DNA of 64,000 nt. It comes from Thermoplasmata archaeon (lineage in GTDB: Archaea; Thermoplasmatota; Thermoplasmata; Lutacidiplasmatales; UBA184). The stretch covers positions 295,202 through 359,201 of the forward strand of contig JAKASQ010000001.1 in assembly GCA_021828195.1 (NCBI GenBank), written 5' to 3'. The notes beneath the pieces are model-generated. The model had not been told where the DNA came from and ran no database searches. It worked only from the letters and a program-made list of their open reading frames with translations. Shown piece by piece: positions 1 to 8,010 of this stretch (position 1 is its first letter; each line of letters starts with the position of its first letter). A program made the translations under genes and the position numbers.

Positions 1-1299
1 ATGCGCATCGGCGCGCTTGCTTCGGAGCCGGTGCGACTGGTCGAGGGCGCATTCTGGACGCTCGATGAGTCGGACGGACCGGGCGATGCGCATCGTGTCG
101 GTGCGCACGTACAGGGGTGGATCCGCTCGGCCCGCCCCGGTGACCCGATCCTCCTCGGCGACGGCGGGGTGGAACTGAGGGTCACGGGGGCCGATCGAAA
201 GGGGATCCGGGCCCGCGTAGTCCACGGAGGACCGGTGCGCAGCCACGCGGGGCTCTTCCTCCCCCGGGCCCATCTGCGCACGAGCGTCCTCGGGCCGAAG
301 GACGTGCACGACATCGGGATCGGTGTCGCGGGAGGCATCGATTTCCTCGCCGTGTCGTTCGTGAGGAACGCCGAGGATCTGCGCCTCGCCCGCTCGGCCC
401 TGGACCGCCGGCCGGGGGGAGATCGAGTAGGTCTCATCGCCAAGATCGAACGCGCGGAGGCGCTCGATGCGATCGATGAGATCCTGCTCGCGTGCGACGC
501 GATCATGGTCGCGAGAGGCGATCTCGGGGTCGAGGTCCCGCTCGAGCGCCTCGCCCTCGCGCAGAAGATGCTGGTGCGCAAGGCCAATCTCGCGGCTCGT
601 CCGGTGATCGTGGCTACGCAGATGCTCCTGAGCATGGTCCACGCGCCCCGGCCCACACGGGCCGAAGCGACCGACGTCGCCAACGCCGTCCTCGATGGAG
701 CGGACGCCGTCATGCTCTCCGAGGAAAGTGCGATCGGAGAGCATCCCGAGGACTCCGTGCGCTGGCTCGCCCGGATCGCCTCGGCGACCGAGGGGCAGAT
801 TCCGACGGGCGTTCGCTCGGACGCCTCGGGATCCGCGCCCACGGAACCTACGACGGAGCGGGCGGTGGCGTTGGCCGCCGTGGAACTCGCCCACGCAGTC
901 GACGCCCGAGCCATCCTCACCCCGACGCACTCCGGTCGGACCGCGACGCTCATCTCTTCGTTCCGACCCCGGGTGCCGATCGTCGCACTCTCGGCGGTCC
1001 CCGAAACGCGCCGTCGCCTCGGCCTCGTCTGGGGCGTTCAGAGCCGTGCGGTCCCCGCGCGCCTGTTGCTCACCGCGCTCCGGGGTCGCGCCGTTGCGAT
1101 CGCGCGGGAGCTCGGCCCGGGTCCCGCCGGCCGCGTGGTCTTGACGGCGGGCTATCCGGTCGAGGGCCGACCGACGAACCTCGTGACGATCGTCGATCCT
1201 ATCACCGGCCCTACGCGCGCGGCGCCGTTGCGTCGAGGTGGGCGTGATGCGCCGTCCCCAGGTCGGCGTAGAACAGCAACGGGAGGAACCCGATCGTGA
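1..1299 (+). CDS. pyk: Pyruvate kinase, 5' end cut by the window edge
   Basis: Last step of glycolysis: phosphoenolpyruvate plus ADP gives pyruvate plus ATP, in the cytosol. The barrel core is clear: the Lys-bearing LIAKIERAEALDAIDE, the metal-binding MVARGDLGVEVP, then PVIVATQML and the LDGADAVMLSEESAIG segment, followed by a typical C-terminal allosteric domain ending near VTIVDP. The usual N-terminal segment (substrate-binding Arg and first barrel strands) is missing, so the gene starts before base 1 and the first ATG is probably internal. The last ~90 nt overlap the convergent MFS gene, and the basic tail after VTIVDP is not a family feature. Identification is firm; the start is unknown. 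Confidence 0.9.
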   Translation: MRIGALASEPVRLVEGAFWTLDESDGPGDAHRVGAHVQGWIRSARPGDPILLGDGGVELRVTGADRKGIRARVVHGGPVRSHAGLFLPRAHLRTSVLGPKDVHDIGIGVAGGIDFLAVSFVRNAEDLRLARSALDRRPGGDRVGLIAKIERAEALDAIDEILLACDAIMVARGDLGVEVPLERLALAQKMLVRKANLAARPVIVATQMLLSMVHAPRPTRAEATDVANAVLDGADAVMLSEESAIGEHPEDSVRWLARIASATEGQIPTGVRSDASGSAPTEPTTERAVALAAVELAHAVDARAILTPTHSGRTATLISSFRPRVPIVALSAVPETRRRLGLVWGVQSRAVPARLLLTALRGRAVAIARELGPGPAGRVVLTAGYPVEGRPTNLVTIVDPITGPTRAAPLRRGGRDAPSPGRRRTATGGTRS

Positions 1300-2437
1300 T
1301 CGCTCCGGCGAAGATCCAGGCGAGGACGTAGCCCCCGTACTCCGCGAGGTACCCGAACGCGATCGCGAGGCCGCTCCCCACGAACACCTGGATCGTGTTC
1401 AGCGAGGCGATCCCAAGCACGAGATGCTCGCCGCCCGTGTCCGGCATGTACGTCGGGATGAAGTACAGCACGGCGACCGCCACGCCATCGGCCAACCCCA
1501 CGTAGATGAACAGCGCCGCGACGGCGTAGAGGGGCAGGAACGGGATCGTCGCGATCACGACCCCGATCGTTGCGCTGCACAGGACCAGGAGGAAACGGTG
1601 TCGTCGGCTACCCTTCGCGAGCCATCCTCCCGCGATCCCTCCAGGGAAAGCGGCCACGACCACGAGCGCGGCGACGGCCGCAGTGATCCCGATCCCCCAG
1701 TCGGGGTGGACCTCGGCGCCGTACTGTACGAAGTACTGAGCGATGATGAACATCGACGCCCACAGACCGGCCAGGGCGAGCGATATCGCCCAGAGCGAAC
1801 GGGACCGGAACACCCGGACGGCCGCGCGCTGGATCTCGGCGAACGTGCCGACGACCCGTCGGACCGGTTCGAGGGGAAGGATCCACGCCGCGAACCCGGC
1901 GACGCCCAGCAGGACCAGGCCTCCCACGCCGAGCGTCCATTGCCAACCGATCACGGTTCCCAGAAGCGCCCCCCCGAAGAGCCCGATCGCGCCCCCGAGG
2001 CTGAAACCCCCGTTGTACAGCCCGATGATCGGGGCGCGCTGTTCGTGCGGATAGTACGACGCGACGAGGCTGAGCCCCGGGGCGAAAAAGAACGCCGCGC
2101 CGGCTCCGGTCGCAAAACGGACCGCCGCGAGGATCTGCCAATCCGGCGAGAGCGCGCTGAGCGTGCCGAAGACCCCCATCACGCACAGCCCCGCAAGGGC
2201 CACCGGCCTCGCCCCCCAACGGAGGGCCGCCATTCCACCCGGGATCTGGAACAGGCCGACCCCGAGCAGGTAGATTCCGAGAACGAGCCCCAGCTGCGAG
2301 GTGCTGGCGTTGAGGCCCACGCCGATGAGTGGGAGGACGGCGCCGATGTTGTACCAATTGAACGCGTAGACGACTCGGGCGATGAACAGGGCCGCTGCAG
2401 CGTTCCTTCGATCGAGCGGAGCGAGCTCCGCGGTCAG
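1211..2437 (-). CDS. MFS transporter
   Basis: About 12 hydrophobic helices in ~408 residues, typical of major facilitator superfamily permeases. It resembles the nitrate/nitrite and sugar-phosphate type: an early GIYLLGVGLFQIPGG helix pair, a glycine-rich YNGGFSLGGAIGLFGGA stretch and a central basic loop. The substrate cannot be read from the sequence. There is no ATG or GTG near the expected N-terminus. The best start is a CTG at 2435-2437 whose last two bases begin the TGA of the upstream beta-lactamase-fold gene (a CTGA overlap), which fits translational coupling used elsewhere in this window. Convergent with pyruvate kinase at its 3' end. Confidence 0.8.
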   Translation of the reverse strand: MTAELAPLDRRNAAAALFIARVVYAFNWYNIGAVLPLIGVGLNASTSQLGLVLGIYLLGVGLFQIPGGMAALRWGARPVALAGLCVMGVFGTLSALSPDWQILAAVRFATGAGAAFFFAPGLSLVASYYPHEQRAPIIGLYNGGFSLGGAIGLFGGALLGTVIGWQWTLGVGGLVLLGVAGFAAWILPLEPVRRVVGTFAEIQRAAVRVFRSRSLWAISLALAGLWASMFIIAQYFVQYGAEVHPDWGIGITAAVAALVVVAAFPGGIAGGWLAKGSRRHRFLLVLCSATIGVVIATIPFLPLYAVAALFIYVGLADGVAVAVLYFIPTYMPDTGGEHLVLGIASLNTIQVFVGSGLAIAFGYLAEYGGYVLAWIFAGAITIGFLPLLFYADLGTAHHAHLDATAPRA

Positions 2438-3384
2438 GCCCCCCGCCTCCCGATCTCCCCGTGCACCTCGAAGTAGCGCAGCAGGCCGAGGGCGGCGAGC
2501 GAGTAGCCCGAGACCAGATCGGAGTGTCCGTTCGCGCCCGCGGCGGACCCGGACGACGCGAGACGGGCTTCCTCGTGCGCCCGCAGACGCGCTGCGACGA
2601 ACTCCGCGTCGGGGCTCTCCCGTGCGGCCTCCAGGGCCACGTCCCGCCACTCCTGGACGATGCCTCGGTACTCGGCGAGGTCCTTCGGGCCCCCCGGCGC
2701 CGGACCAAAGTGGCTGTAGAGCACGATCGCCGGATCGAGCCGGCGCATCTCCTCGACACTCGAATAGAGCTGGTCGAGATCGAGGTCCGGTGGAGGGATC
2801 GCGGGGCGAGCCCGCCAACTCCCTTCGAGTCGGACCCCGGCGCCGTCACCGGTAAAGACCGCCCGAGTTCCCGAGTCGAAGAATGCGAGGTGGTGGCGGG
2901 CGTGGCCCGGAGCGGCAATAATCCGGAACTCTCCCCCGGTCACCGGAAACGACTCCCCGCCCCGGAGGGCCACGATCCGGTCCGGTGCAACGGGGACGAT
3001 CGGACCCCACAGCGGATCCGCCGCGACCCCCCAGGCCCGCCGCGCGCTCGCGATGAGGCGGGTCGGGTCGACGAGATGCGGGACGCCGAGCTCGTGCGCG
3101 TAGAAGGTAGCGCCGGGCAGCTTGTCCACGAGCGCGCCCACCCCTCCGGCGTGATCGAGGTGAATGTGCGTGACGAACACCCGGCGCACCTCGCCCGGCT
3201 CGACCCCGGCCGCTGCGAGCCCCCTCAGCAGGAACTCGCGGCAGGTGGTCGGTCCGGTCTCGACCAGAGTCCAGCCGCCTTCCTGAGGCAACAGGTAGGC
3301 GGCCACCAGTCCCTCGGTGTCCCGGAAGTCGAGGTCGATCATCCGGCGGTTCTTCCCGAGCTCGAGGACCGTCGGGGCGCTCAT
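2434..3384 (-). CDS. Metallo-beta-lactamase-fold hydrolase
   Basis: A 316-residue cytosolic protein with the zinc ligands of the MBL superfamily in order: THIHLDHAG (HxHxDH) near residue 75, APGHARHH near 158, FTGDG near 178 and YSHFG near 222. The last ~80 residues form a helical C-terminal extension as in the MBLAC2/quorum-lactonase-like branch. The family hydrolyses thioesters, lactones or phosphodiesters; the substrate here cannot be told. First frame of a short minus-strand run with the MFS gene, whose start overlaps this stop. The ATG lies 8 nt after the stop of the M50 protease gene, so the genes from 4998 down to 1211 may be one transcript. Confidence 0.85.
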   Translation of the reverse strand: MSAPTVLELGKNRRMIDLDFRDTEGLVAAYLLPQEGGWTLVETGPTTCREFLLRGLAAAGVEPGEVRRVFVTHIHLDHAGGVGALVDKLPGATFYAHELGVPHLVDPTRLIASARRAWGVAADPLWGPIVPVAPDRIVALRGGESFPVTGGEFRIIAAPGHARHHLAFFDSGTRAVFTGDGAGVRLEGSWRARPAIPPPDLDLDQLYSSVEEMRRLDPAIVLYSHFGPAPGGPKDLAEYRGIVQEWRDVALEAARESPDAEFVAARLRAHEEARLASSGSAAGANGHSDLVSGYSLAALGLLRYFEVHGEIGRRGA

Positions 3385-3391
3385 GGCCCCC

Positions 3392-4096
3392 TCATGTGGG
3401 CACCGAAATCTGACCGTAGAGCGCGAGCGCTCCCACGACGGTCATGGCCCCGCAGATCACGATCGCGCCGACCCAGGTCGTCCGGCTCCACCGCATCACC
3501 TTCGCCCCGTCGAGCGGGCCGAACGGGAGCAGATTGAACGTGGCGAACCACCCGTTGAAGAACGTCAGCCACAGGAGGGCTCCGACCACCGCTGCAGAGA
3601 GATGAGAGACCGAGGCCGCGACGGCGCCGGCAAAAAAGACCGCGGCGAAGACGAGGTTGGTCATCGGCCCAGCGAGGCTCGTTCGTCCCCACTCCCGGAG
3701 GTCGTTCATTCCCCCGACCACCGTCGCGCCGGGGGCTGCGAAGAGGAACCCGAAGCTGGCTGTCAGGACGCTGAAGGCGAGCCCGGCAGGCGACATCCGG
3801 AACTCGGCCCAGGCGTGGTGACGTTGGGCGACGAACTTGTGGGCGAGCTCGTGGGCCAGAAATCCGGTGACCGCCGCCGTAGCGGCGATGGCAAACGTCG
3901 AGAGCGAGAGGAACCCGGCCAGGCTCGACACGCCGGCGAACAGGCTCAGGCTCCCGATGATCAGCATCAGGTCGAACGTCAGCACGATGAACGCGATCAG
4001 GAGGTCGCGGATCTCGATGGGAGAGGTCGCGTAGCGCGCCGGAGCGGCCGGATAGGCCGTCGTCGTGTAGTAGTAGCTTGTATTCGGACCGGTCAT
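3392..4096 (-). CDS. M50 site-2-protease-family metalloprotease
   Basis: An intramembrane zinc protease of about 234 residues with five or six membrane segments. The active-site motif HELAHKF (HExxH) lies in a transmembrane helix, and the distal LLPFGPLDGAKVM corresponds to the conserved N/LxPxxPLDG motif carrying the third metal ligand. There are no PDZ or CBS domains, as in the minimal archaeal forms. I chose the ATG at 4094-4096 because it overlaps the stop of the upstream cobalamin-binding gene as ATGA; a longer start 27 nt upstream is possible. The target is unknown. Family members release membrane-bound transcription factors or clear signal peptides. Confidence 0.88.
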   Translation of the reverse strand: MTGPNTSYYYTTTAYPAAPARYATSPIEIRDLLIAFIVLTFDLMLIIGSLSLFAGVSSLAGFLSLSTFAIAATAAVTGFLAHELAHKFVAQRHHAWAEFRMSPAGLAFSVLTASFGFLFAAPGATVVGGMNDLREWGRTSLAGPMTNLVFAAVFFAGAVAASVSHLSAAVVGALLWLTFFNGWFATFNLLPFGPLDGAKVMRWSRTTWVGAIVICGAMTVVGALALYGQISVPT

Positions 4097-4998
4097 GCGA
4101 TCTTCCTCGTGGAGGGCGCCCACCGTCGCACGGGCATCGGATGCCCGTCCTCACGCCCCGTCAGAAGCCCACGAACTAGATCGATGCCGTCCGCGAGCCG
4201 GGGGCCCGGTCGGCTGAAGTAGGCCTCGTCGGCGATGTAGATCCCGAGTCGGGGAGTGAGGCGGCCCAGGCCGACGTGCCGCGAACGGCGCTCTAGTTCC
4301 GACTGCGTTCGCTCGACGGAAAAGCTGCACGGGCTGAGCACGACGAGATCGGGAGCGTACCGATCGATCTCCTCCCACGTCGTCCGAATGCCGGGCTCAC
4401 CGGAGCACGGACCGATCGCGTCTCCGCCGGCCGCGCGCACGATATCCGGCGTCCACAGGCCGGCGAGGATAGGGGGATCCAGCCATTCCACGATGGCCAC
4501 CAGTGGGACACGGCCGGACAGAGGGGGTGCGGTCGACCGGGCCCGCAGCTCGGCTTCGACCCGGTCTCCCGCGGCCTCGTCCCCGATGGCACGGGCCACC
4601 GCCCCGACAGTGTCCCACACCTCGGAGAGGGTCCGGGGGGTCAGCGAAACGATCGCCGGAGCGATCCCGGCGTCCCGGCACGCGGCTACGACCTCCTCCT
4701 CCGTTACCGAACAGACGCCGCATAGGTCCTGGGTGAGGAGCAGCTGGGGCGCGAGCTTCGTGAGCAGAGGGATGTCCAACGTGTACAGGCTCTCCCCCCG
4801 GCTCCGAACCTCGCGCACCCGCGCATCGATCTCCTCCGAGGAGAGATGGCCGTCTCTGTGCTTCGGTCGCATGACCACCGGCCGGGATCGCACGGGGGCT
4901 GGGTAGTCGCACTCCTCGCTCCGACCGACCAGATCCGACGCGTGGCCGAGCGCGCAGACGATCTCGGTGGCACTCGGTAGAACGGAGACGATGCGCAT
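4093..4998 (-). CDS. Cobalamin-binding protein, BtuF-like, without signal peptide
   Basis: A class III solute-binding fold of 301 residues. It has the N-terminal RIVSVLPSATEIVCALG strand-helix typical of BtuF-type proteins, then TQDLCGVCSVTEEEV and IVEWLDPPILAGLWTPD, which are characteristic of the cobalamin-binding subgroup of COG0614. It has no signal peptide or lipobox and no permease or ATPase beside it, so it is probably cytosolic, and B12 handling is inferred from family only. The ATG at 4998 opens directly on the conserved first strand. It heads the minus-strand run ending with the MFS gene. A B12-binding-type radical SAM protein is encoded at 11475, but no link can be shown. Confidence 0.82.
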   Translation of the reverse strand: MRIVSVLPSATEIVCALGHASDLVGRSEECDYPAPVRSRPVVMRPKHRDGHLSSEEIDARVREVRSRGESLYTLDIPLLTKLAPQLLLTQDLCGVCSVTEEEVVAACRDAGIAPAIVSLTPRTLSEVWDTVGAVARAIGDEAAGDRVEAELRARSTAPPLSGRVPLVAIVEWLDPPILAGLWTPDIVRAAGGDAIGPCSGEPGIRTTWEEIDRYAPDLVVLSPCSFSVERTQSELERRSRHVGLGRLTPRLGIYIADEAYFSRPGPRLADGIDLVRGLLTGREDGHPMPVRRWAPSTRKIA

Positions 4999-5019
4999 GC
5001 GGTCCTTCCAATCGCTCGA

Positions 5020-6105
5020 CTACGTCGAAGAGGATAGCTTACCTTTTCGCCCGGACCGGGGTCGCCGGGGGGGCGCGGCGGAACTTCGCCGGGCGCGGGC
5101 CGGGGGCTTCGACGTCGGTGGGGGCGAGACGGAGGGCCTCTGCCGGGCGGCCCGGATGGAGGCCTCCACGCTCTGCCGTGCCGTGGCCTCGGCCTCCGGG
5201 GTCAGGCCCAGGGCTCGTGCGGTGTTCAGCTCGAGGCACGCTCCCTCGGCGTCGCCGGTGCGTTCGCAGGCAAGAGCGGAGAGCAGGCGTAGATGGGCGT
5301 CCGAGGGTGAAGCCCGGAGCATCGTTTCAACTTCGCTTCGCGCTTCGACCCACTGCTCGGACTCGATCAGCGCTCCGAGGAGGCCGGCATGCGCCGCCGC
5401 GAGCTCCGGGAAGTCGCGCACGAGTCCCCGGTACGCACGAATCTCCCGGTCGGTTCGACCGAGCGCCCCGAGCACGACCGCACGGCCGAGCCGAGCGGCC
5501 GGGTTGTCCGGATGGAGCGCCTGCACTTCTTTCCAGGCCGTGTCCGCTTCCTTCCACTGACCGAGGCCCGCGAGCGAACGTGCCACGCCGATGAGGGCGG
5601 GTAGATACTCCGGCTTGAGAGCGGCCGCCTGCCGATAGAACCGGAGCGATAGCGCCGGAACGCCCGACTCCTCCCAACTCCGGGCCCGACCCAGGATGGC
5701 CTCCAACCGCTCGACCGTCGGGAGGTAGTGCCCCCGCGGAGCGCCGCCGACCACCGGGGGAGCGGGGGGGAGGAGCGGCGATTCGACTCCCAGCTGCTGG
5801 ACGAGATTCACGAACGCGGGACCATCGACCACGGTCCCGCCGTCGTCTTCCACCTCCCCGCGGACGGCGCCGGACACGGGGTCCGGGGAGAACAGCACGA
5901 GCCGCTCCGCCGGGGCCCCGTTCGTCTGGAGCCAGTGGTGGACCGACGCCGGGCTCACCCGATCGGCGCGGGGAGCGAACACGAAGAGGAACCCGTCCGT
6001 GCTGAGGACGACGAACCCGTCGCGCACGGGCCGCGCGGCCGCGAGGTGCTGGTCCATCGCTTCGAGCATCTCGCCGACGAGACGGACAAACGCCCGGGTC
6101 TCCAT
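5020..6105 (-). CDS. TPR-repeat protein
   Basis: About 361 residues. The first ~110 form an alpha/beta region (VRDGFVVLSTDGFLFVFAP) that I do not recognise. From about residue 130 to 310 come tetratricopeptide-like helix pairs with PEYLPALIGVARSLAGLGQW and HPDNPAARLGRAVVLGALG, so the protein probably acts as a scaffold. The tail is rich in Pro, Ser, Arg and Lys. I chose the ATG at 6105 because a TATA-like box (6127-6135) lies about 26 nt upstream, as expected for a leaderless transcript; a TTG at 6144 would add 13 residues but overlaps that box. It is divergent from the prenyl synthase gene. Confidence 0.75.
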   Translation of the reverse strand: METRAFVRLVGEMLEAMDQHLAAARPVRDGFVVLSTDGFLFVFAPRADRVSPASVHHWLQTNGAPAERLVLFSPDPVSGAVRGEVEDDGGTVVDGPAFVNLVQQLGVESPLLPPAPPVVGGAPRGHYLPTVERLEAILGRARSWEESGVPALSLRFYRQAAALKPEYLPALIGVARSLAGLGQWKEADTAWKEVQALHPDNPAARLGRAVVLGALGRTDREIRAYRGLVRDFPELAAAHAGLLGALIESEQWVEARSEVETMLRASPSDAHLRLLSALACERTGDAEGACLELNTARALGLTPEAEATARQSVEASIRAARQRPSVSPPPTSKPPARARRSSAAPPRRPRSGRKGKLSSST

Positions 6106-6126
6106 CGCTCCCGGCAGGGTCGAGCG

Positions 6127-6135
6127 CTTAAATAC
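6127..6135 (-). promoter_or_regulatory. TATA-like box between TPR gene and prenyl synthase gene
   Basis: The sequence GCTTAAATA is centred about 26 nt upstream of the TPR gene's ATG at 6105, the spacing of an archaeal TATA box to a leaderless start. Read on the plus strand it is only a few bases from the ATG at 6138 but about 33 nt from the GTG at 6165, so it might also serve the prenyl synthase from that later start. Confidence 0.5.
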
Positions 6136-6137
6136 GA

Positions 6138-7226
6138 ATGCCAATCCCGCCGACGGGGCGAACCGTGGAGTTCTCCGAACTCGCGAAGTACCGGCGATCG
6201 ATCGAGCGGGAGATCGCCCGACAGTACGTCGTGCAGCGACGAAGGGCCACCCCCACCGTGCGTCCGTACCTCGATGTTCTGGAAGAGTTCACGCTTCGCG
6301 GGGGAAAGCGATTCCGGGCGATCTGTCTCCTCGCCGGATACCACATCGCCACGGGGCGAGATCCGAAGGCGGTGGTGCCCGCCGCCGCCGCGATGGAGCA
6401 CTTCCAGAGCTGGATGCTGATCCACGACGACATCATCGATCACGGCGAGGAGCGCCGAGGAGGCCCCACGGTCCACCGTCGCCTCGCCCGGCAACACGCC
6501 GAGGCGAGGGCCGGAGGCTCGGCGGAGGACTACGGCACGGGGATCGCCATCACGGTCGGCGATCTCGAAGAGCCGTTCACCGTCGACGCCCTTCTCTCCA
6601 CGCCGGCTCCCCCGGCCGCCCGTCTCGCGGCCCTCGCCGAGTACGTGGAGATGACGCGCCGTACCGCGTACGGCCAGCTCCTGGACGTTCGCAACGGGAC
6701 GCTCGAACCGAGTCGGGTCACCGAGAAGGACGTCTTGCTCGTGCACGAATTGAAGTCGGCCGTGTACACCGTCGTCTCCCCGCTGCGCATCGGGGCTCTC
6801 CTCGGTGGCGTTCCAGCCCGTCGCCTCGAGGACCTCACGGCCATCGGAACCGACCTCGGGATCGCCTTCCAGCTGCGGGACGACGTCCTGGGTGCGGGGT
6901 TCGACGCCGGAGCGAGCGGGAAGAGCTCGAACGACATCGTCGAAGGGAAGCGCACCTTGCTCATCGTGCGCGCGTGGAGCGCCACGGACGAGGCGGGCCG
7001 GGACCGCCTTCGCCGGGTCCTCGGCAACCCCCACGCCGCCACGGAGGACGTGGAGCGCGCTCGCGACCTCATCCGGTCGACGGGGAGTCTCGAGTACTCC
7101 GAGCAGCGGATCGCGCGCCTCGCCCAGCGGGCGTACGCTCGGCTGGCGCGGAGCCGTACGATCCCCCCGGCGGGAAAGCCGCTGCTCCGAGAGATCGGCG
7201 ATCGCCTGGTCCAGCGCTCGACGTAG
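6138..7226 (+). CDS. Polyprenyl (geranylgeranyl-type) diphosphate synthase
   Basis: Condenses isopentenyl diphosphate with allylic diphosphates to make the C20 (or longer) chains of archaeal lipids. The first Asp-rich motif is HDDIIDHGEERRG near residue 96, and the second is FQLRDDVLGAGFD near 250 followed by GKSSNDIVEGKRTLLI. The second motif is the DDxLG form common in archaeal and actinobacterial enzymes. Length is normal for an archaeal GGPP synthase. The first ATG is at 6138, but homologues usually begin at the segment VEFSELAKYRR, which corresponds to a GTG at 6165 and sits better relative to the TATA-like box, so the true start may be nine codons later. Confidence 0.9.
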   Translation: MPIPPTGRTVEFSELAKYRRSIEREIARQYVVQRRRATPTVRPYLDVLEEFTLRGGKRFRAICLLAGYHIATGRDPKAVVPAAAAMEHFQSWMLIHDDIIDHGEERRGGPTVHRRLARQHAEARAGGSAEDYGTGIAITVGDLEEPFTVDALLSTPAPPAARLAALAEYVEMTRRTAYGQLLDVRNGTLEPSRVTEKDVLLVHELKSAVYTVVSPLRIGALLGGVPARRLEDLTAIGTDLGIAFQLRDDVLGAGFDAGASGKSSNDIVEGKRTLLIVRAWSATDEAGRDRLRRVLGNPHAATEDVERARDLIRSTGSLEYSEQRIARLAQRAYARLARSRTIPPAGKPLLREIGDRLVQRST

Positions 7227-7240
7227 GCGGCGAGACCGGT

Positions 7241-7615
7241 TCAGCCTTGGGAACCGCCCGACACGGGGACCCCGGCGGCCTGGAGCGCCTCGGAGATCTC
7301 CTTCTGCATTGTCGTGTAGCGCTCCTTGAGATGGTTCTCCTGCCGCTCGAGCGCCTTGTGCCGGATCTCCAGGGTCTCCTTCTCTTCCGTGAGTAGCTCC
7401 TCGACCTCCTTGCGGCTCTTCGCCTTCACGATCAGGCTGCCGATGGGCCGGTAGATCGTCGCGTCCTCGGGGAGGGACTTGAGCTCCTCGAGCGTATGCG
7501 TCACTTCCCGCAGCTTCAGGTCCATCTGCAGGCGCTGTTGGGAGGTCGACTGGAGCTCCTGCTGGAGGCGCTGGAACTGTCGGAGATCGTTCTGGATCTT
7601 CGCGGGTATCGCCAC
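7241..7615 (-). CDS. pfdB: Prefoldin beta subunit
   Basis: A 124-residue, almost entirely helical protein with two coiled-coil arms (IQNDLRQFQRLQQELQSTSQ and the Glu/Lys-rich C-terminal arm) joined by the short hairpin ATIYRPIGSLIVKAKSRKEV, the classic prefoldin beta layout. With the alpha subunit it forms the jellyfish-shaped hexamer that holds unfolded proteins for the thermosome. It begins at GTG 7615 with a TATA-like box about 28 nt upstream. The neighbouring pcc1 is a conserved archaeal partner in gene order. Its 3' end faces the prenyl synthase gene with only 14 nt between. Confidence 0.95.
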   Translation of the reverse strand: MAIPAKIQNDLRQFQRLQQELQSTSQQRLQMDLKLREVTHTLEELKSLPEDATIYRPIGSLIVKAKSRKEVEELLTEEKETLEIRHKALERQENHLKERYTTMQKEISEALQAAGVPVSGGSQG

Positions 7616-7640
7616 GAGGGTCCCGGACCGGACGCGTCAG

Positions 7641-7646
7641 ATAAGC
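7641..7646 (-). promoter_or_regulatory. TATA-like box of pfdB
   Basis: The minus-strand GCTTAT is centred about 28 nt before the GTG start of prefoldin beta, consistent with a leaderless mRNA. Confidence 0.4.
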
Positions 7647-7713
7647 GCTTCGGCCGTGCGTTTCGCGCTCCGCCCCAAGGCCCGATCCGCGCGTCTCTCC
7701 CGGAGGCGCGGGA

Positions 7714-8010
7714 CTAGGAGCGGGAGGGCGGCGGAACGCCACCGGCGCGCGGAGCGCCCGCGGCTCTCACCGTCTCCAGCGTCAGGTGGACCCAGCCGAG
7801 GTACGTGTTCAGGGCCGCCCGCGCGGCGCCGGTGTCCCGCGCCCCGAGCGAGATCCGGACGATCTTCGGAACGGGGCGGTCGATCGACGCGGTGGCCCGA
7901 GGCACCTCACGGGCGGCCTCGGGAGCGAGCGCGCGCGCCAGCCAGTCCGCGACCTTGGCCTCTTCGAGGCGGATCGAGATCGTCGCAGTCCACGGCGGCT
8001 CGGGGCTCAT
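7714..8010 (-). CDS. pcc1: KEOPS complex subunit Pcc1
   Basis: A 98-residue protein of the CTAG/Pcc1 family. Signature elements are ALAPEAAREVPRATASI near the start and the C-terminal helix GAARAALNTYLGWVHLTLET, matching the family's ALRAALNSYLRW pattern. Pcc1 dimerises the KEOPS complex (Kae1, Bud32, Cgi121), which makes the universal t6A37 of tRNAs that read ANN codons, such as the tRNA-Thr in this window. The ATG at 8010 overlaps the purB stop as ATGA, so the two are likely translated together. The last dozen residues are Pro/Gly/Arg-rich and not conserved in the family. Confidence 0.9.
   Translation of the reverse strand: MSPEPPWTATISIRLEEAKVADWLARALAPEAAREVPRATASIDRPVPKIVRISLGARDTGAARAALNTYLGWVHLTLETVRAAGAPRAGGVPPPSRS

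Noticed and set aside
6106-6144. TTG start at 6144 for the TPR protein
   Set aside because: It would cover the TATA-like box and adds residues not typical of the protein; ATG 6105 has correct spacing.
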